NCBI GenBank assembly: GCA_014859305.1
Contig: JACUUM010000016.1
Coordinates: 1-41,799, forward strand
Source: Coriobacteriia bacterium
GTDB lineage: Bacteria; Actinomycetota; Coriobacteriia; Anaerosomatales; Kmv31
Length of the DNA stretch: 41,799 nt
Direction of reading: 5' to 3'
Position 1 is the stretch's first letter. Every line of letters begins with the position of its first letter. Of the stretch, positions 8,672 through 14,927 are shown piece after piece. Below the pieces are notes generated by a model, which was given only the letters and a program-made list of their open reading frames with translations, searched no databases and had not been told where the DNA came from. The translations under genes were made by a program, and so were the position numbers.

Positions 8672-8816
8672 GGGACACCCCGTTGCCGCTCCTGACCGGC
8701 CCGTTCCCGTTACCTGCGGGTTGGGGTAGGGTATGCGTGTAAGGGACCGGGCGCCGTGCCGGGCGCAGGTGCGATCCGCGGAGCCCGAGACGCGCGGCCG
8801 ACGGGGAGAGGTGGCG

Positions 8817-9158
8817 ATGGAGCGCGGGAACGACGTCGTCGAGCGGTGGAGCGAGCTCGTCGACTCCGTGGTCTCGCTCTTCGAGACGGCCGTCGCATGG
8901 TTCCAGCAGCAAGTCGAGGCGACCGTGCGCGACAAGGTGGCCAAGCCGCTCGTCGTCGCCGTGGTCGTCGCGCTCTCCGGCGGTGCCGCGCTCGCGTCCT
9001 TCACGTTCACATCGGTGGCACTCGTGCTCGTCGGCCTGTCGTGGGCGCTGGGCTACGTCGTGGGGCCGGCCTACGGCGCGCTCATCGTCGGCCTGGTCTT
9101 CGTGCTCGGGTCGGTCGGCGTGGTCTACGCCGTGGTGAGGACGGTGAGGTCGCGGTGA
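8817..9158 (+). CDS. Small two-helix membrane protein, holin-X-like
   Basis: This 113-aa protein has an amphipathic N-terminal third (residues 1-40) followed by two strongly hydrophobic segments (PLVVAVVVALSGGAALASF and YGALIVGLVFVLGSVGVVYA), with a third, weaker one between them. It ends in a basic tail (VRTVRSR). The layout resembles the Actinobacterial Holin-X / DUF1469 group of small stress-associated membrane proteins, but the match is by architecture only. ATG at 8817 is preferred to the upstream in-frame ATG at 8733 because GGGGAGAGG stands just in front of it and the intervening residues are Arg-rich junk-like. The stop overlaps the next start (GTGA). It is likely co-expressed with the next two small genes. 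Confidence 0.68.
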   Translation: MERGNDVVERWSELVDSVVSLFETAVAWFQQQVEATVRDKVAKPLVVAVVVALSGGAALASFTFTSVALVLVGLSWALGYVVGPAYGALIVGLVFVLGSVGVVYAVVRTVRSR

Positions 9159-9349
9159 AGCCGGATCTCTCGGCGGTGACGCTCGACGACGTCCGCAGGC
9201 GCGGGCGGCTGGTGGGCGAGCGTGCGGGGGACCTCGCGAGAGCCGTCGCGGAGACCCCTGCCGCCAGGCGTGCCGGCGTTGCCGCCGGCGTGCTCGCCGC
9301 AGCGGTCAGTACCGGCTACCTGCTCGGTTCTCGCCGCCGAAGGTCGTGA
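9155..9349 (+). CDS. Small basic single-pass protein of unknown function
   Basis: This is a 64-aa product. It begins MKPDLSAVTLDDVRRRGRLV, continues with a charged helix, and ends in one hydrophobic segment (AGVAAGVLAAAVSTGYLLG) and an Arg-rich tail (SRRRRS), suggesting an inner-membrane anchor with the positive end inside. The GTG start overlaps the upstream stop in a GTGA junction, which is the main evidence that this short frame is translated. Small helix-anchor proteins of this kind often accompany holin-X-like proteins in actinobacterial operons, as in DUF3618-type genes, but sequence similarity to that family is not evident. The next gene starts 4 nt after its stop. Confidence 0.6.
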   Translation: MKPDLSAVTLDDVRRRGRLVGERAGDLARAVAETPAARRAGVAAGVLAAAVSTGYLLGSRRRRS

Positions 9350-9353
9350 GCGG

Positions 9354-9827
9354 GTGCCCGAGGACGTCCCCCGGCCGCTGACCGTCCTGGAAGTGACGGT
9401 GACCGGGCAGCGCGCCGAGGCGCTCGTCGAGGTCCGTCCCGACGCCGCGCGCACCGGCGCGTTCCCCTCCTTCACGGCCAACCTGCTGCTGGCGCTGCCG
9501 GGCCTGGCCTCGCACGAGTGTCACAACGGGAGGGGGCGGACCTTCATCGAGGAGCTGCGCGACACCGAGACCGCTCATGCGTTCGAGCACGTCGCGCTGC
9601 AACTGATGCGGCTCGCCGGCTCCCCGGCGACCGGCGAGACGACCTGGGACTTCCAGCGAGACGGGCGAGGCCGGTACCGCGTGGCGCTCCGATTCGAGGA
9701 CGACCTGCTGTGCTTCGGCGCGTTGCGCCTTGCGGAGCAGGTGATCGCCGCGGCCGCCGGCGAGGGCGAGATGCACGTGCTCGTCGACGAGGTGGCACGG
9801 TTGCGCGGTCTCGCCGGCCAGGGGTAG
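9354..9827 (+). CDS. Stand-alone cyanophycin-synthetase N-domain-like protein
   Basis: This 157-aa soluble protein has a core that resembles the N-terminal domain of cyanophycin synthetase (CphA). Landmarks are LLLALPGLASHECHNGRGRT, FIEELRDTETAHAFEHVALQ, LMRLAGS, then YRVALRFEDDLLCFGALRLA. These correspond to the CphA pattern 'LPGL..H.C', 'GGF..RL..GT...HV.EHVALELQ' and the following 'Y.VV.EY.de..g..A...A' strand-helix. No ATP-grasp or Mur-ligase domain follows, so it cannot make polymer by itself. In CphA this domain contributes to polymer handling, so a binding or editing role for a related peptide is an inference. Start: GTG at 9354, 4 nt after the preceding gene, no strong ribosome site. 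It is the last gene of a three-gene cluster. Confidence 0.68.
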   Translation: MPEDVPRPLTVLEVTVTGQRAEALVEVRPDAARTGAFPSFTANLLLALPGLASHECHNGRGRTFIEELRDTETAHAFEHVALQLMRLAGSPATGETTWDFQRDGRGRYRVALRFEDDLLCFGALRLAEQVIAAAAGEGEMHVLVDEVARLRGLAGQG

Positions 9828-9828
9828 G

Positions 9829-9852
9829 CCGCCCGTCCGGGGCCGACGGCGG
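9829..9852 (+). terminator. Hairpin directly after the CphA-N-like gene
   Basis: CCGCC-c-GTC pairs with GAC-GGCGG around a 7-nt loop, beginning two bases past the stop codon. There is no U-tract. It would separate the three-gene cluster from the T-box operon. Confidence 0.35.
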
Positions 9853-9890
9853 AACGCTCCCCTGCCGCCGCTCTCCCATGTCCGTCGTCA

Positions 9891-9920
9891 TTGACCCGCG
9901 CCGCCGCAGGGTGCTACCCT
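9891..9920 (+). promoter_or_regulatory. Promoter of the T-box/aminotransferase operon
   Basis: TTGACC (9891-9896) and TACCCT (9915-9920) are separated by 18 nt, and the -10 is extended by TGC. This places transcription start near 9926-9928, about 210 nt before the T-box sequence, as expected for a T-box leader. Confidence 0.65.
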
Positions 9921-9926
9921 CGCGGG

Positions 9927-10190
9927 CAACCAGCCTCGAAGGCTGGGCATACAGCCAGCATGGACGTGAGGGAAGAGGGCGCCATCAGCCCGGCCACCCC
10001 TCCCAGGTCCCCCGCCAGGGTCGAGCCGGAGAGGCGCGGCCGGAAGCGGGACGGCGCCGGACCGTTACCGCACCGGCCATGAGGCTCCCCCGAGGGCCGG
10101 TTCCAGCGCTGGGCCGGTCTCGCCCGGGAGCGAAGATAGGTGGTACCGCGACGGCCCCTCGCCCTATCAGGCAGGGGTCGTTCTGTTTCT
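9927..10190 (+). promoter_or_regulatory. T-box leader (tRNA-sensing riboswitch) with terminator
   Basis: The T-box sequence AGGTGGTACCGCGA (10138-10151) matches the conserved antiterminator bulge that pairs with the tRNA acceptor end. It runs straight into an intrinsic terminator: a stem using GACGGCCCCT (10150-10159) and AGGGGTCGTT (10173-10182), then the U-rich TTCTGTTTCT. Upstream, CCGTTACCG and CATGAGG around 10058-10084 look like the stem III region. T-boxes let uncharged tRNA switch on amino-acid genes. The specifier codon is not assigned: a small hairpin at 9968-10002 exposes a loop CGCCATCAG with possible GCC (Ala) or ATC (Ile) triplets, but a canonical stem I could not be drawn with confidence. 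Confidence 0.85.
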
Positions 10191-10231
10191 CGCGATTGCC
10201 GCCTGGCGCGGCGGCGGATGCGGAGGCCGAG

Positions 10232-11494
10232 ATGGGCACCTCGAGGGTCGTCTTCGACCGATGGGAAGGGCGGTACGCGTCGCGCATGGGCGACATCCGC
10301 TCCTCGGCCGTGAGGGACCTCTTCGCCGCCGCCTCGCGCCCGGACGTCATCTCCTTCTCGGGTGGCATGCCCGAGGTCCGCAAGGTACCCGGCGACGCGG
10401 TCGCGGGTGCCGTGGCCGCCGCGATGCGCGAGGACGGGGCCCAGGCGCTGCAGTACGGCTCCTCGGAAGGGCGGCCGGCGCTCCGGCGGCTGATCTCGCA
10501 GCTGATGGGCGAGACCGGCGTGCGCGTCTCGCCCGAGGACGTCGTCGTGACCGCGGGCGCCCAGCAGGGCCTCGACCTGCTGGCCAAGACGTTCCTGGAC
10601 CCCGGTGACGTCGTGCTGACCGAGGGGCCCACCTACGTCGGCGCGCTGCAGGCGTTCTCGGCGTGCCAGCCCGAGGTGCGGTGCGTGCCGATGGACGACG
10701 AGGGCATGCGGATGGACCTCCTCGCCGAGGAGCTCGATCGTCTCGGGCCGCGCGGCGCCAAGTTCGTCTACACCATCCCGAACTTCCAGAACCCGGCCGG
10801 CGTCACGATGTCGGCGCCGCGCCGCCGCCGGCTCCTGGAGCTCGCGCGCGAGTACGACGTCGTGGTCGTGGAGGACGACCCCTACGGGCGGTTGCGCTTC
10901 GAGGGCGGGCACCTGCTGCCGCTGCGCGCCCTGGACGAGGACGTGGTCTACCTCGGCACGTTCAGCAAGATCTTCGCGCCGGGGCTGCGGCTGGGCTGGA
11001 TGGCGGCACCCCGTCCGATACTCGCCAAGGTGCTGCTCACCAAGCAGGCCGCCGACCTGTGCGGGTCGGCCTTCGCGCAGACCGCGGCGGAGCGCTACTT
11101 CCTCGGCTCGAGGTGGCGCAGGACGCTGCGCGACCTCACGGACACGTACCGCGCGCGGCGCGACGCGATGCTGGCGGCGCTGGCGGAGCACTTCCCTCCC
11201 GAGGCCCGATGGACCCACCCCGAAGGCGGCTTCTTCGTGTGGGCGACCCTGCCCGAGTTCCTGGACACCACGTCGCTTCTGGCCGAGGCGGTCGAGCACG
11301 GCGTGACCTTCGTCCCGGGAGACGGCTTCTTCCCGGACGGCCGAGGACGCAACAGCATGCGTCTGGCCTTCTGCTACGCTGAGCCGGACCGCATCGAGGA
11401 GGGCATCCGGCGCTTGGCCGAGGTGCTGGAGGACCGCTTGGAGCTGTACCGGGCGTTCATGTCGGCCGGGGCGCTGACCCCCGCGACGGGGTAG
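10232..11494 (+). CDS. PLP-dependent class I/II aminotransferase (LysN/2-aminoadipate type)
   Basis: This 420-aa fold-type I aminotransferase belongs to the MocR-related, stand-alone COG1167 group that includes LysN and aromatic or 2-aminoadipate transaminases. Landmarks: ISFSGGMPEVRKVP near the N-terminus, LQYGSSEGRPALRRLI, VVVTAGAQQGLDLLAKTFLD, YTIPNFQNPAGVTMS (substrate and PLP contacts), EDDPYGRLRFEG, and GTFSKIFAPGLRLGWM, where the Lys forms the Schiff base. There is no N-terminal HTH. ATG at 10232 is chosen because GGAGG is 5 nt upstream. It is the first gene behind a T-box leader, so its expression should respond to an uncharged tRNA. ddl follows after 35 nt in the same direction. The substrate is not determined; control by a T-box suggests amino-acid synthesis rather than breakdown. 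Confidence 0.87.
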   Translation: MGTSRVVFDRWEGRYASRMGDIRSSAVRDLFAAASRPDVISFSGGMPEVRKVPGDAVAGAVAAAMREDGAQALQYGSSEGRPALRRLISQLMGETGVRVSPEDVVVTAGAQQGLDLLAKTFLDPGDVVLTEGPTYVGALQAFSACQPEVRCVPMDDEGMRMDLLAEELDRLGPRGAKFVYTIPNFQNPAGVTMSAPRRRRLLELAREYDVVVVEDDPYGRLRFEGGHLLPLRALDEDVVYLGTFSKIFAPGLRLGWMAAPRPILAKVLLTKQAADLCGSAFAQTAAERYFLGSRWRRTLRDLTDTYRARRDAMLAALAEHFPPEARWTHPEGGFFVWATLPEFLDTTSLLAEAVEHGVTFVPGDGFFPDGRGRNSMRLAFCYAEPDRIEEGIRRLAEVLEDRLELYRAFMSAGALTPATG

Positions 11495-11529
11495 CGCGGC
11501 GGCCACCGGCGCGAGGCGAGGGGGCGGAC

Positions 11530-12480
11530 GTGAAGGAGAAGATAGCGGTCCTCATGGGCGGGCGCTCGCTGGAGCGCGAGGTGTCGCTGGCCAGCGGCAG
11601 GCGCGTCGTGGCCGCGCTCACGGAGATGGGCCACAAGACGCTCGCGCTGGACGTGACGGCGGACCTGGTCGACACGCTGCGCTCGGAGCGCCCGGACGTC
11701 GTCTACATCGCCCTGCACGGCAAGTACGGCGAGGACGGGACGATCCAGGAGATCCTCGAGTTCCTCGACATCCCGTACACGGGGCCGGGCGTGACGGCCT
11801 CGGCGCTCGCCTGGGACAAGACGCTCTCCAAGCGCCTCTTCGCCCAGAACGGCATCCCGACGCCCCCCTGGGTGGCCTTCACGACCGCCGCGTTCAAGGA
11901 GATGGGAGCGGCCACGGCGCTGGATCTCGTGCCCGAGGCGGTCGGGGGTCTTCCGGTGGTGGTCAAGCCGGCGGAGCAGGGCTCGGCCCTCGGTCTGACC
12001 AGGGTCGCTGCGCCCGAGGACCTTCCCCAGGCGCTGCTGTCCGCGTTGTCCTACGGCGACAAGGCGCTGGTGGAGAAGTGGGTCGAAGGCGCGGAGCTCG
12101 CCGTGTCGGTCGTCGGCGGGACAGAGGATCGCCGCGTGCTGCCGCCGGTGGAGATAGAGGCGCACTCCGGCCTCTTCGACTTCACGGCGATGTACACGCC
12201 CGGCGAGACCGACTACTTCGTGCCGGCACGGCTGCCGGAGCCCGTGCTCGCCACCGTCGAGGAGCTGGCGCTGTCGGTGCAGCGCCTGCTCGGCTGCCGC
12301 GACGTGTGCCGCGTGGACATGGTGGTCGACCGCGAGGGGCGGCCCTGGGTGCTGGAGTGCAACACCTCTCCGGGCATGACGGAGACGTCGCTGCTCCCCA
12401 TGGCCGCCGAGGCCGCCGGCATCGGTTTCGGGGAGCTCGTGGAGCTCATGGTCCGGGCCGCGGCCGATAGGATAAAGTAG
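11530..12480 (+). CDS. ddl: D-alanine--D-alanine ligase
   Basis: Ddl joins two D-alanines with ATP to give the dipeptide used by MurF for peptidoglycan precursors. The 316-aa ATP-grasp protein shows all the family marks: VLMGGRSLEREVSLASGR (substrate loop), LHGKYGEDGTIQ, GPGVTASALAWDKTLSKRLF, VVVKPAEQGSALGLTRV (ATP-grasp lid), MYTPGETDYFVPA and WVLECNTSPGMTETSLLPMA (metal and D-Ala2 site). The length is normal for the family. GTG start with a purine-rich GAGGGGGCGG just upstream. It lies 35 nt behind the T-box-controlled aminotransferase with no terminator seen between, so it is probably under the same leader. That would link precursor synthesis to an amino-acid supply signal. Confidence 0.93.
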   Translation: MKEKIAVLMGGRSLEREVSLASGRRVVAALTEMGHKTLALDVTADLVDTLRSERPDVVYIALHGKYGEDGTIQEILEFLDIPYTGPGVTASALAWDKTLSKRLFAQNGIPTPPWVAFTTAAFKEMGAATALDLVPEAVGGLPVVVKPAEQGSALGLTRVAAPEDLPQALLSALSYGDKALVEKWVEGAELAVSVVGGTEDRRVLPPVEIEAHSGLFDFTAMYTPGETDYFVPARLPEPVLATVEELALSVQRLLGCRDVCRVDMVVDREGRPWVLECNTSPGMTETSLLPMAAEAAGIGFGELVELMVRAAADRIK

Positions 12481-12507
12481 GGTACAAACCGCTGTACCAG
12501 CCGGTAC
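12481..12507. repeat. Cluster of three GTAC sites with a short inverted repeat
   Basis: GTAC occurs at 12482, 12494 and 12504 within 27 nt, and GTACC/GGTAC (12494-12507) form a 5-bp inverted repeat with a 4-nt spacer. It lies between ddl and the YtxH gene and may be an operator; no regulator is suggested by the sequence. Confidence 0.35.
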
Positions 12508-12549
12508 TGGATCAAGGATCGTCCGACCGCGATGCGGAGGTGTTCGCGT

Positions 12550-12984
12550 ATGTACGACGACTACGGCAGGCGCGGAGGGAGCGTCTTCGGCGCCTTCCTC
12601 CTCGGCGGACTCGTCGGGGCCGTTCTCGGGCTGCTCTTCTCGCCGCGCTCCGGCAAGGAGAACCGGGAGCTCGTCGCGGCCAGGGCGCAGGAGTACTGGG
12701 ACCAGGGCCGGGAGATGTACGACACCGGACGCGAGCGGGCCGGCGACATCTACGAGAGCGGGCGCGAGACCGCGGCGGTCAAGACCGAGGAGCTCAAGAC
12801 CCGAATCGACGAGGCACGCGACCGCCTGAAGGAGCAGGTCGCCACGGCCAGCCGGTCGGCGAAGTCGGCGGTGTCGCGCGCCGGCTCCAAGACCGAGGAG
12901 GCCGTCGAGGCGGGCGCGGAGAGCGCGCAAGAGAAGCTGGACATCGTCCAGGAGAAGGCCGAGGAGGGCGGCAAGCCCTCGTAA
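12550..12984 (+). CDS. YtxH-domain general stress protein
   Basis: The 144-aa protein starts with a short polar stretch (MYDDYGRRGGS), one glycine-rich membrane helix (FGAFLLGGLVGAVLGLLFSP) followed by RSGKENR, the classic YtxH signature, and then ~100 residues of highly charged, heptad-like helix (EELKTRIDEARDRLKEQVAT and similar) likely to form a coiled coil on the cytoplasmic side. YtxH proteins are stress-induced in Bacillus, but their mechanism is unknown. ATG at 12550 is preferred to the upstream GTG/ATG because GGAGG (12536-12540) lies 9 nt before it. A strong hairpin terminator follows 26 nt after the stop. Confidence 0.82.
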   Translation: MYDDYGRRGGSVFGAFLLGGLVGAVLGLLFSPRSGKENRELVAARAQEYWDQGREMYDTGRERAGDIYESGRETAAVKTEELKTRIDEARDRLKEQVATASRSAKSAVSRAGSKTEEAVEAGAESAQEKLDIVQEKAEEGGKPS

Positions 12985-13010
12985 GCGCGCCGAGGAGAAG
13001 GTAGCATCGG

Positions 13011-13038
13011 GGGGCCGGGCGCAGCCGCGCTCGGCCCC
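13011..13038 (+). terminator. Strong intrinsic-type terminator after the YtxH gene
   Basis: GGGGCCGGGCGC pairs with GCGCTCGGCCCC (12 bp, one G-U) around the tetraloop AGCC, then TTCGTGT. The U-tract is short. It ends only 18 nt before the start of the PRC-barrel gene. Confidence 0.65.
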
Positions 13039-13056
13039 TTCGTGTGGAGGCGGCGG

Positions 13057-13758
13057 ATGCCCCGGTTGTCGGAGATGGAAGGCGCGCCCGTGCGTGACGT
13101 GCGCGGCCGGAGGGCCGGGCGGGTCGCGCACGTGCTGTTCCACGCCTACGAGCCGCGTCCCGTGGGGATCGAGCTCGAGCGTCCGCGGCTGCTGTACGTG
13201 GTGCCCCGGCCGCCGGCGTACGTGCCTGTGACCGCGCTGGCGGTGGAGGGCGGCGAGTTTCGGCTCACCCGCGCGGTCCCGTCGCGCGCCGCCGGCGAGC
13301 GCGAGATCGGCCACACCTGGGACGACAGCGTCATCTGGCGCGGGATGCCGGCACGGTCGTCCTCGGGCGGCCGCCTCGGCGTGGTCCGCGACGCGCGGCT
13401 GTCCGTCAAGACTGCGAGACTCGTCGAGGTCGAGCTCACCGAAGGGACCGTGGCCGACGCGGCCGTGGGGCGGCGGACCGTCGCGGCGGAGAACGTGGAG
13501 GGCTTCGACGGCTCCGCCGTGGTCGTCACGCAGACGGCGACGGAGGAGGGTGTCCCCGGCGGCCTCGCCGCCAGGGCGGGGACCGGCGCCGCGTACGCCA
13601 AGGTCGGCGCGGAGCAGCTCGCGTCCAAGGCGGCGGTCTCCGCGGCGGCGGCGGCGCGGCTGGTGCGCCGCTCCGAGGCCGGGCGCAGAGCCGGGCGGTT
13701 CCTCGGCGCGCTGAAGAAGTCGGTGCTTGACGCGATGCGCGACGACGAAGAAGAGTAG
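13057..13758 (+). CDS. PRC-barrel domain protein
   Basis: The 233-aa protein begins with a PRC-barrel-like beta domain (MPRLSEMEGAPVRDVRGRRA, GRVAHVLFHAYEPRPVGIEL) and appears to hold a second copy in the middle (GGRLGVVRDARLSVKTARLV, with a following VGRRTVAAENVEGFDGSAVV). The C-terminal third is Ala- and Lys/Arg-rich helix with no clear transmembrane span (KAAVSAAAAARLVRRSEAGR). PRC barrels are small ligand- or RNA-binding modules, known from RimM and the photosynthetic reaction centre H subunit. ATG at 13057 is taken because GGAGG (13046-13050) lies 6 nt before it; GTG at 13042 would use the ribosome site as codons. The molecular role is unknown. It may belong with the YtxH gene as an envelope-stress or sorting pair. 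Confidence 0.65.
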   Translation: MPRLSEMEGAPVRDVRGRRAGRVAHVLFHAYEPRPVGIELERPRLLYVVPRPPAYVPVTALAVEGGEFRLTRAVPSRAAGEREIGHTWDDSVIWRGMPARSSSGGRLGVVRDARLSVKTARLVEVELTEGTVADAAVGRRTVAAENVEGFDGSAVVVTQTATEEGVPGGLAARAGTGAAYAKVGAEQLASKAAVSAAAAARLVRRSEAGRRAGRFLGALKKSVLDAMRDDEEE

Positions 13759-13794
13759 TAGGCACGGACCGGGACGCGGAAGACCGGAGGACCC

Positions 13795-14436
13795 TTGGCA
13801 CGCCGCTTCTCTCCACTGACGCCGGAGCGCGTCGGCGAGCTGCCCTCGAACTGCCCGGGGTGCGTGTTCTGGGAGTCCCCGGAACGTCTGGAGCCACGGT
13901 GCGGGGTGCGCTGCGACGCCGAGCTGCTCTCCGGCTGGATGGACTACGTGGGGGCGCAGTGGGGGGAGTGCGGGCGCATCGCGACCGAGGACGGGCACGT
14001 GCTCGGCTTCGTGAAGTACGCTCCGGCGGTGTTCTTCCCGCAGGCGCGCAACTTCGCGGTGGGACCGCCCTCCGAGGGGGCGATCCTCATCGCCTGCCTG
14101 CACATCTCGAGGGAGGCCCGGCAGCGGGGGCTGGGCAAGGTGCTGCTGCAGGCCGCGTTGCGCGACCTCGTGTCGCGCAACGAGCGCACCGTCGAGGCCT
14201 ACGCCGCCGCCGCACGGCCGGAGGACTTCGCGGCGTCGCCGGTCGTCGGACAGGAGTTCCTGGAACGCCAGGGCTTCTCCGTGCTGCGGCCGCATCCGGT
14301 CAACCCCCTGATGCGGCTGGACCTGCGCTCGCTGGCGGCCTGGACCGAGAACCTCGAGGCGGTGCTCGAATCGCTGCGCATCCCCGTCCGGCCCGCGCGC
14401 CGGGTGCCGACCCCGTACATCGAGGGCCGCCGGTGA
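13795..14436 (+). CDS. GNAT-family N-acetyltransferase
   Basis: This 213-aa protein has a GCN5-type fold. The N-terminal 50 residues contain a four-cysteine cluster (SNCPGCVFWES, RCGVRCDAEL) that could bind a metal. The acetyl-CoA site is ILIACLHISREARQRGLGKV, in which RQRGLGKV is the Q/RxxGxG/A pyrophosphate loop, followed by LLQAALRDLVSR, and ends with the usual 'FLERQGFSVLR' strand. The TTG start is supported by GGAGG 4 nt upstream. The stop overlaps the start of the YbaK-type gene (GTGA), so they form one operon with the deacetylase. The substrate is unknown. The Cys cluster plus GNAT arrangement is seen in many uncharacterised actinobacterial and Firmicute proteins. Confidence 0.82.
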   Translation: MARRFSPLTPERVGELPSNCPGCVFWESPERLEPRCGVRCDAELLSGWMDYVGAQWGECGRIATEDGHVLGFVKYAPAVFFPQARNFAVGPPSEGAILIACLHISREARQRGLGKVLLQAALRDLVSRNERTVEAYAAAARPEDFAASPVVGQEFLERQGFSVLRPHPVNPLMRLDLRSLAAWTENLEAVLESLRIPVRPARRVPTPYIEGRR

Positions 14437-14927
14437 CGGCGGACGGCGCACCGGGAGGCTCCCTGGAGCGCGTGCGGGCCGTCCTGCGGGAGCACGGGCT
14501 GGAGGAGGGGCTGGTCACGTTCCCCACCTCCACGGCCACCGCGGCTCTGGCCGCCGAGGCGGTGGGATGCGAGCTGGGGCAGATCGTCAAGTCGCTCGTC
14601 TTCGAAGTGGACGGCCGGCCGGTGCTGGCGCTGGTGGCCGGGGACCGGCGCGGCGACGCCGAGGCGATCGCGCGCGAAAGCGGCGGGTCGGGGGCCACGA
14701 TGGCCGACGCGGGGATGGTGCGCGAAGCGACGGGGTACGCGATCGGGGGCGTGTCGCCCTTCGGCCTCCCGGCCGGCCTGCCGGTCCTCGTGGACGCCTC
14801 GCTGCTGCGCTTCGAGGTGGTCTACCCGGCCGCCGGAACGCCCTCCTCGGCCGCGCGCGTGCCGCTGCCGAAGCTGCTGGCCCTCGTCGGCGGCCGCCTC
14901 GCGCCGATCTCGTCCTCACCGGTATGA
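14433..14927 (+). CDS. YbaK/EbsC-type aminoacyl-tRNA deacylase
   Basis: YbaK-family proteins hydrolyse mischarged aminoacyl-tRNA in trans, for example Cys-tRNA(Pro). The 164-aa product shows the family pattern: VRAVLREHGLEEGLVTFPTS, TAALAAEAVGCELGQIVKSL (the conserved Lys of 'qiVKtLvf'), VFEVDGRPVLALVAGDRRGD, and TGYAIGGVSPFGLPAGLPVL with the GGVSPFG loop, then VDASLLRFEVVYPAAGTPSS. The GTG start overlaps the GNAT stop, and the stop overlaps the deacetylase start. The chain of GTGA/ATGA overlaps means tight co-translation, although the three activities have no obvious common pathway. The exact tRNA target is not assigned. Confidence 0.88.
   Translation: MTADGAPGGSLERVRAVLREHGLEEGLVTFPTSTATAALAAEAVGCELGQIVKSLVFEVDGRPVLALVAGDRRGDAEAIARESGGSGATMADAGMVREATGYAIGGVSPFGLPAGLPVLVDASLLRFEVVYPAAGTPSSAARVPLPKLLALVGGRLAPISSSPV

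Noticed and set aside
9891-10082. Small open frame in the T-box leader
   Set aside because: It overlaps the promoter and structured leader, has no ribosome site and is not protein-like.
11374-14451. A 1025-codon minus-strand open frame opposite aminotransferase, ddl, YtxH, PRC and GNAT genes
   Set aside because: It is antisense to several well-supported genes and has no recognisable domain.
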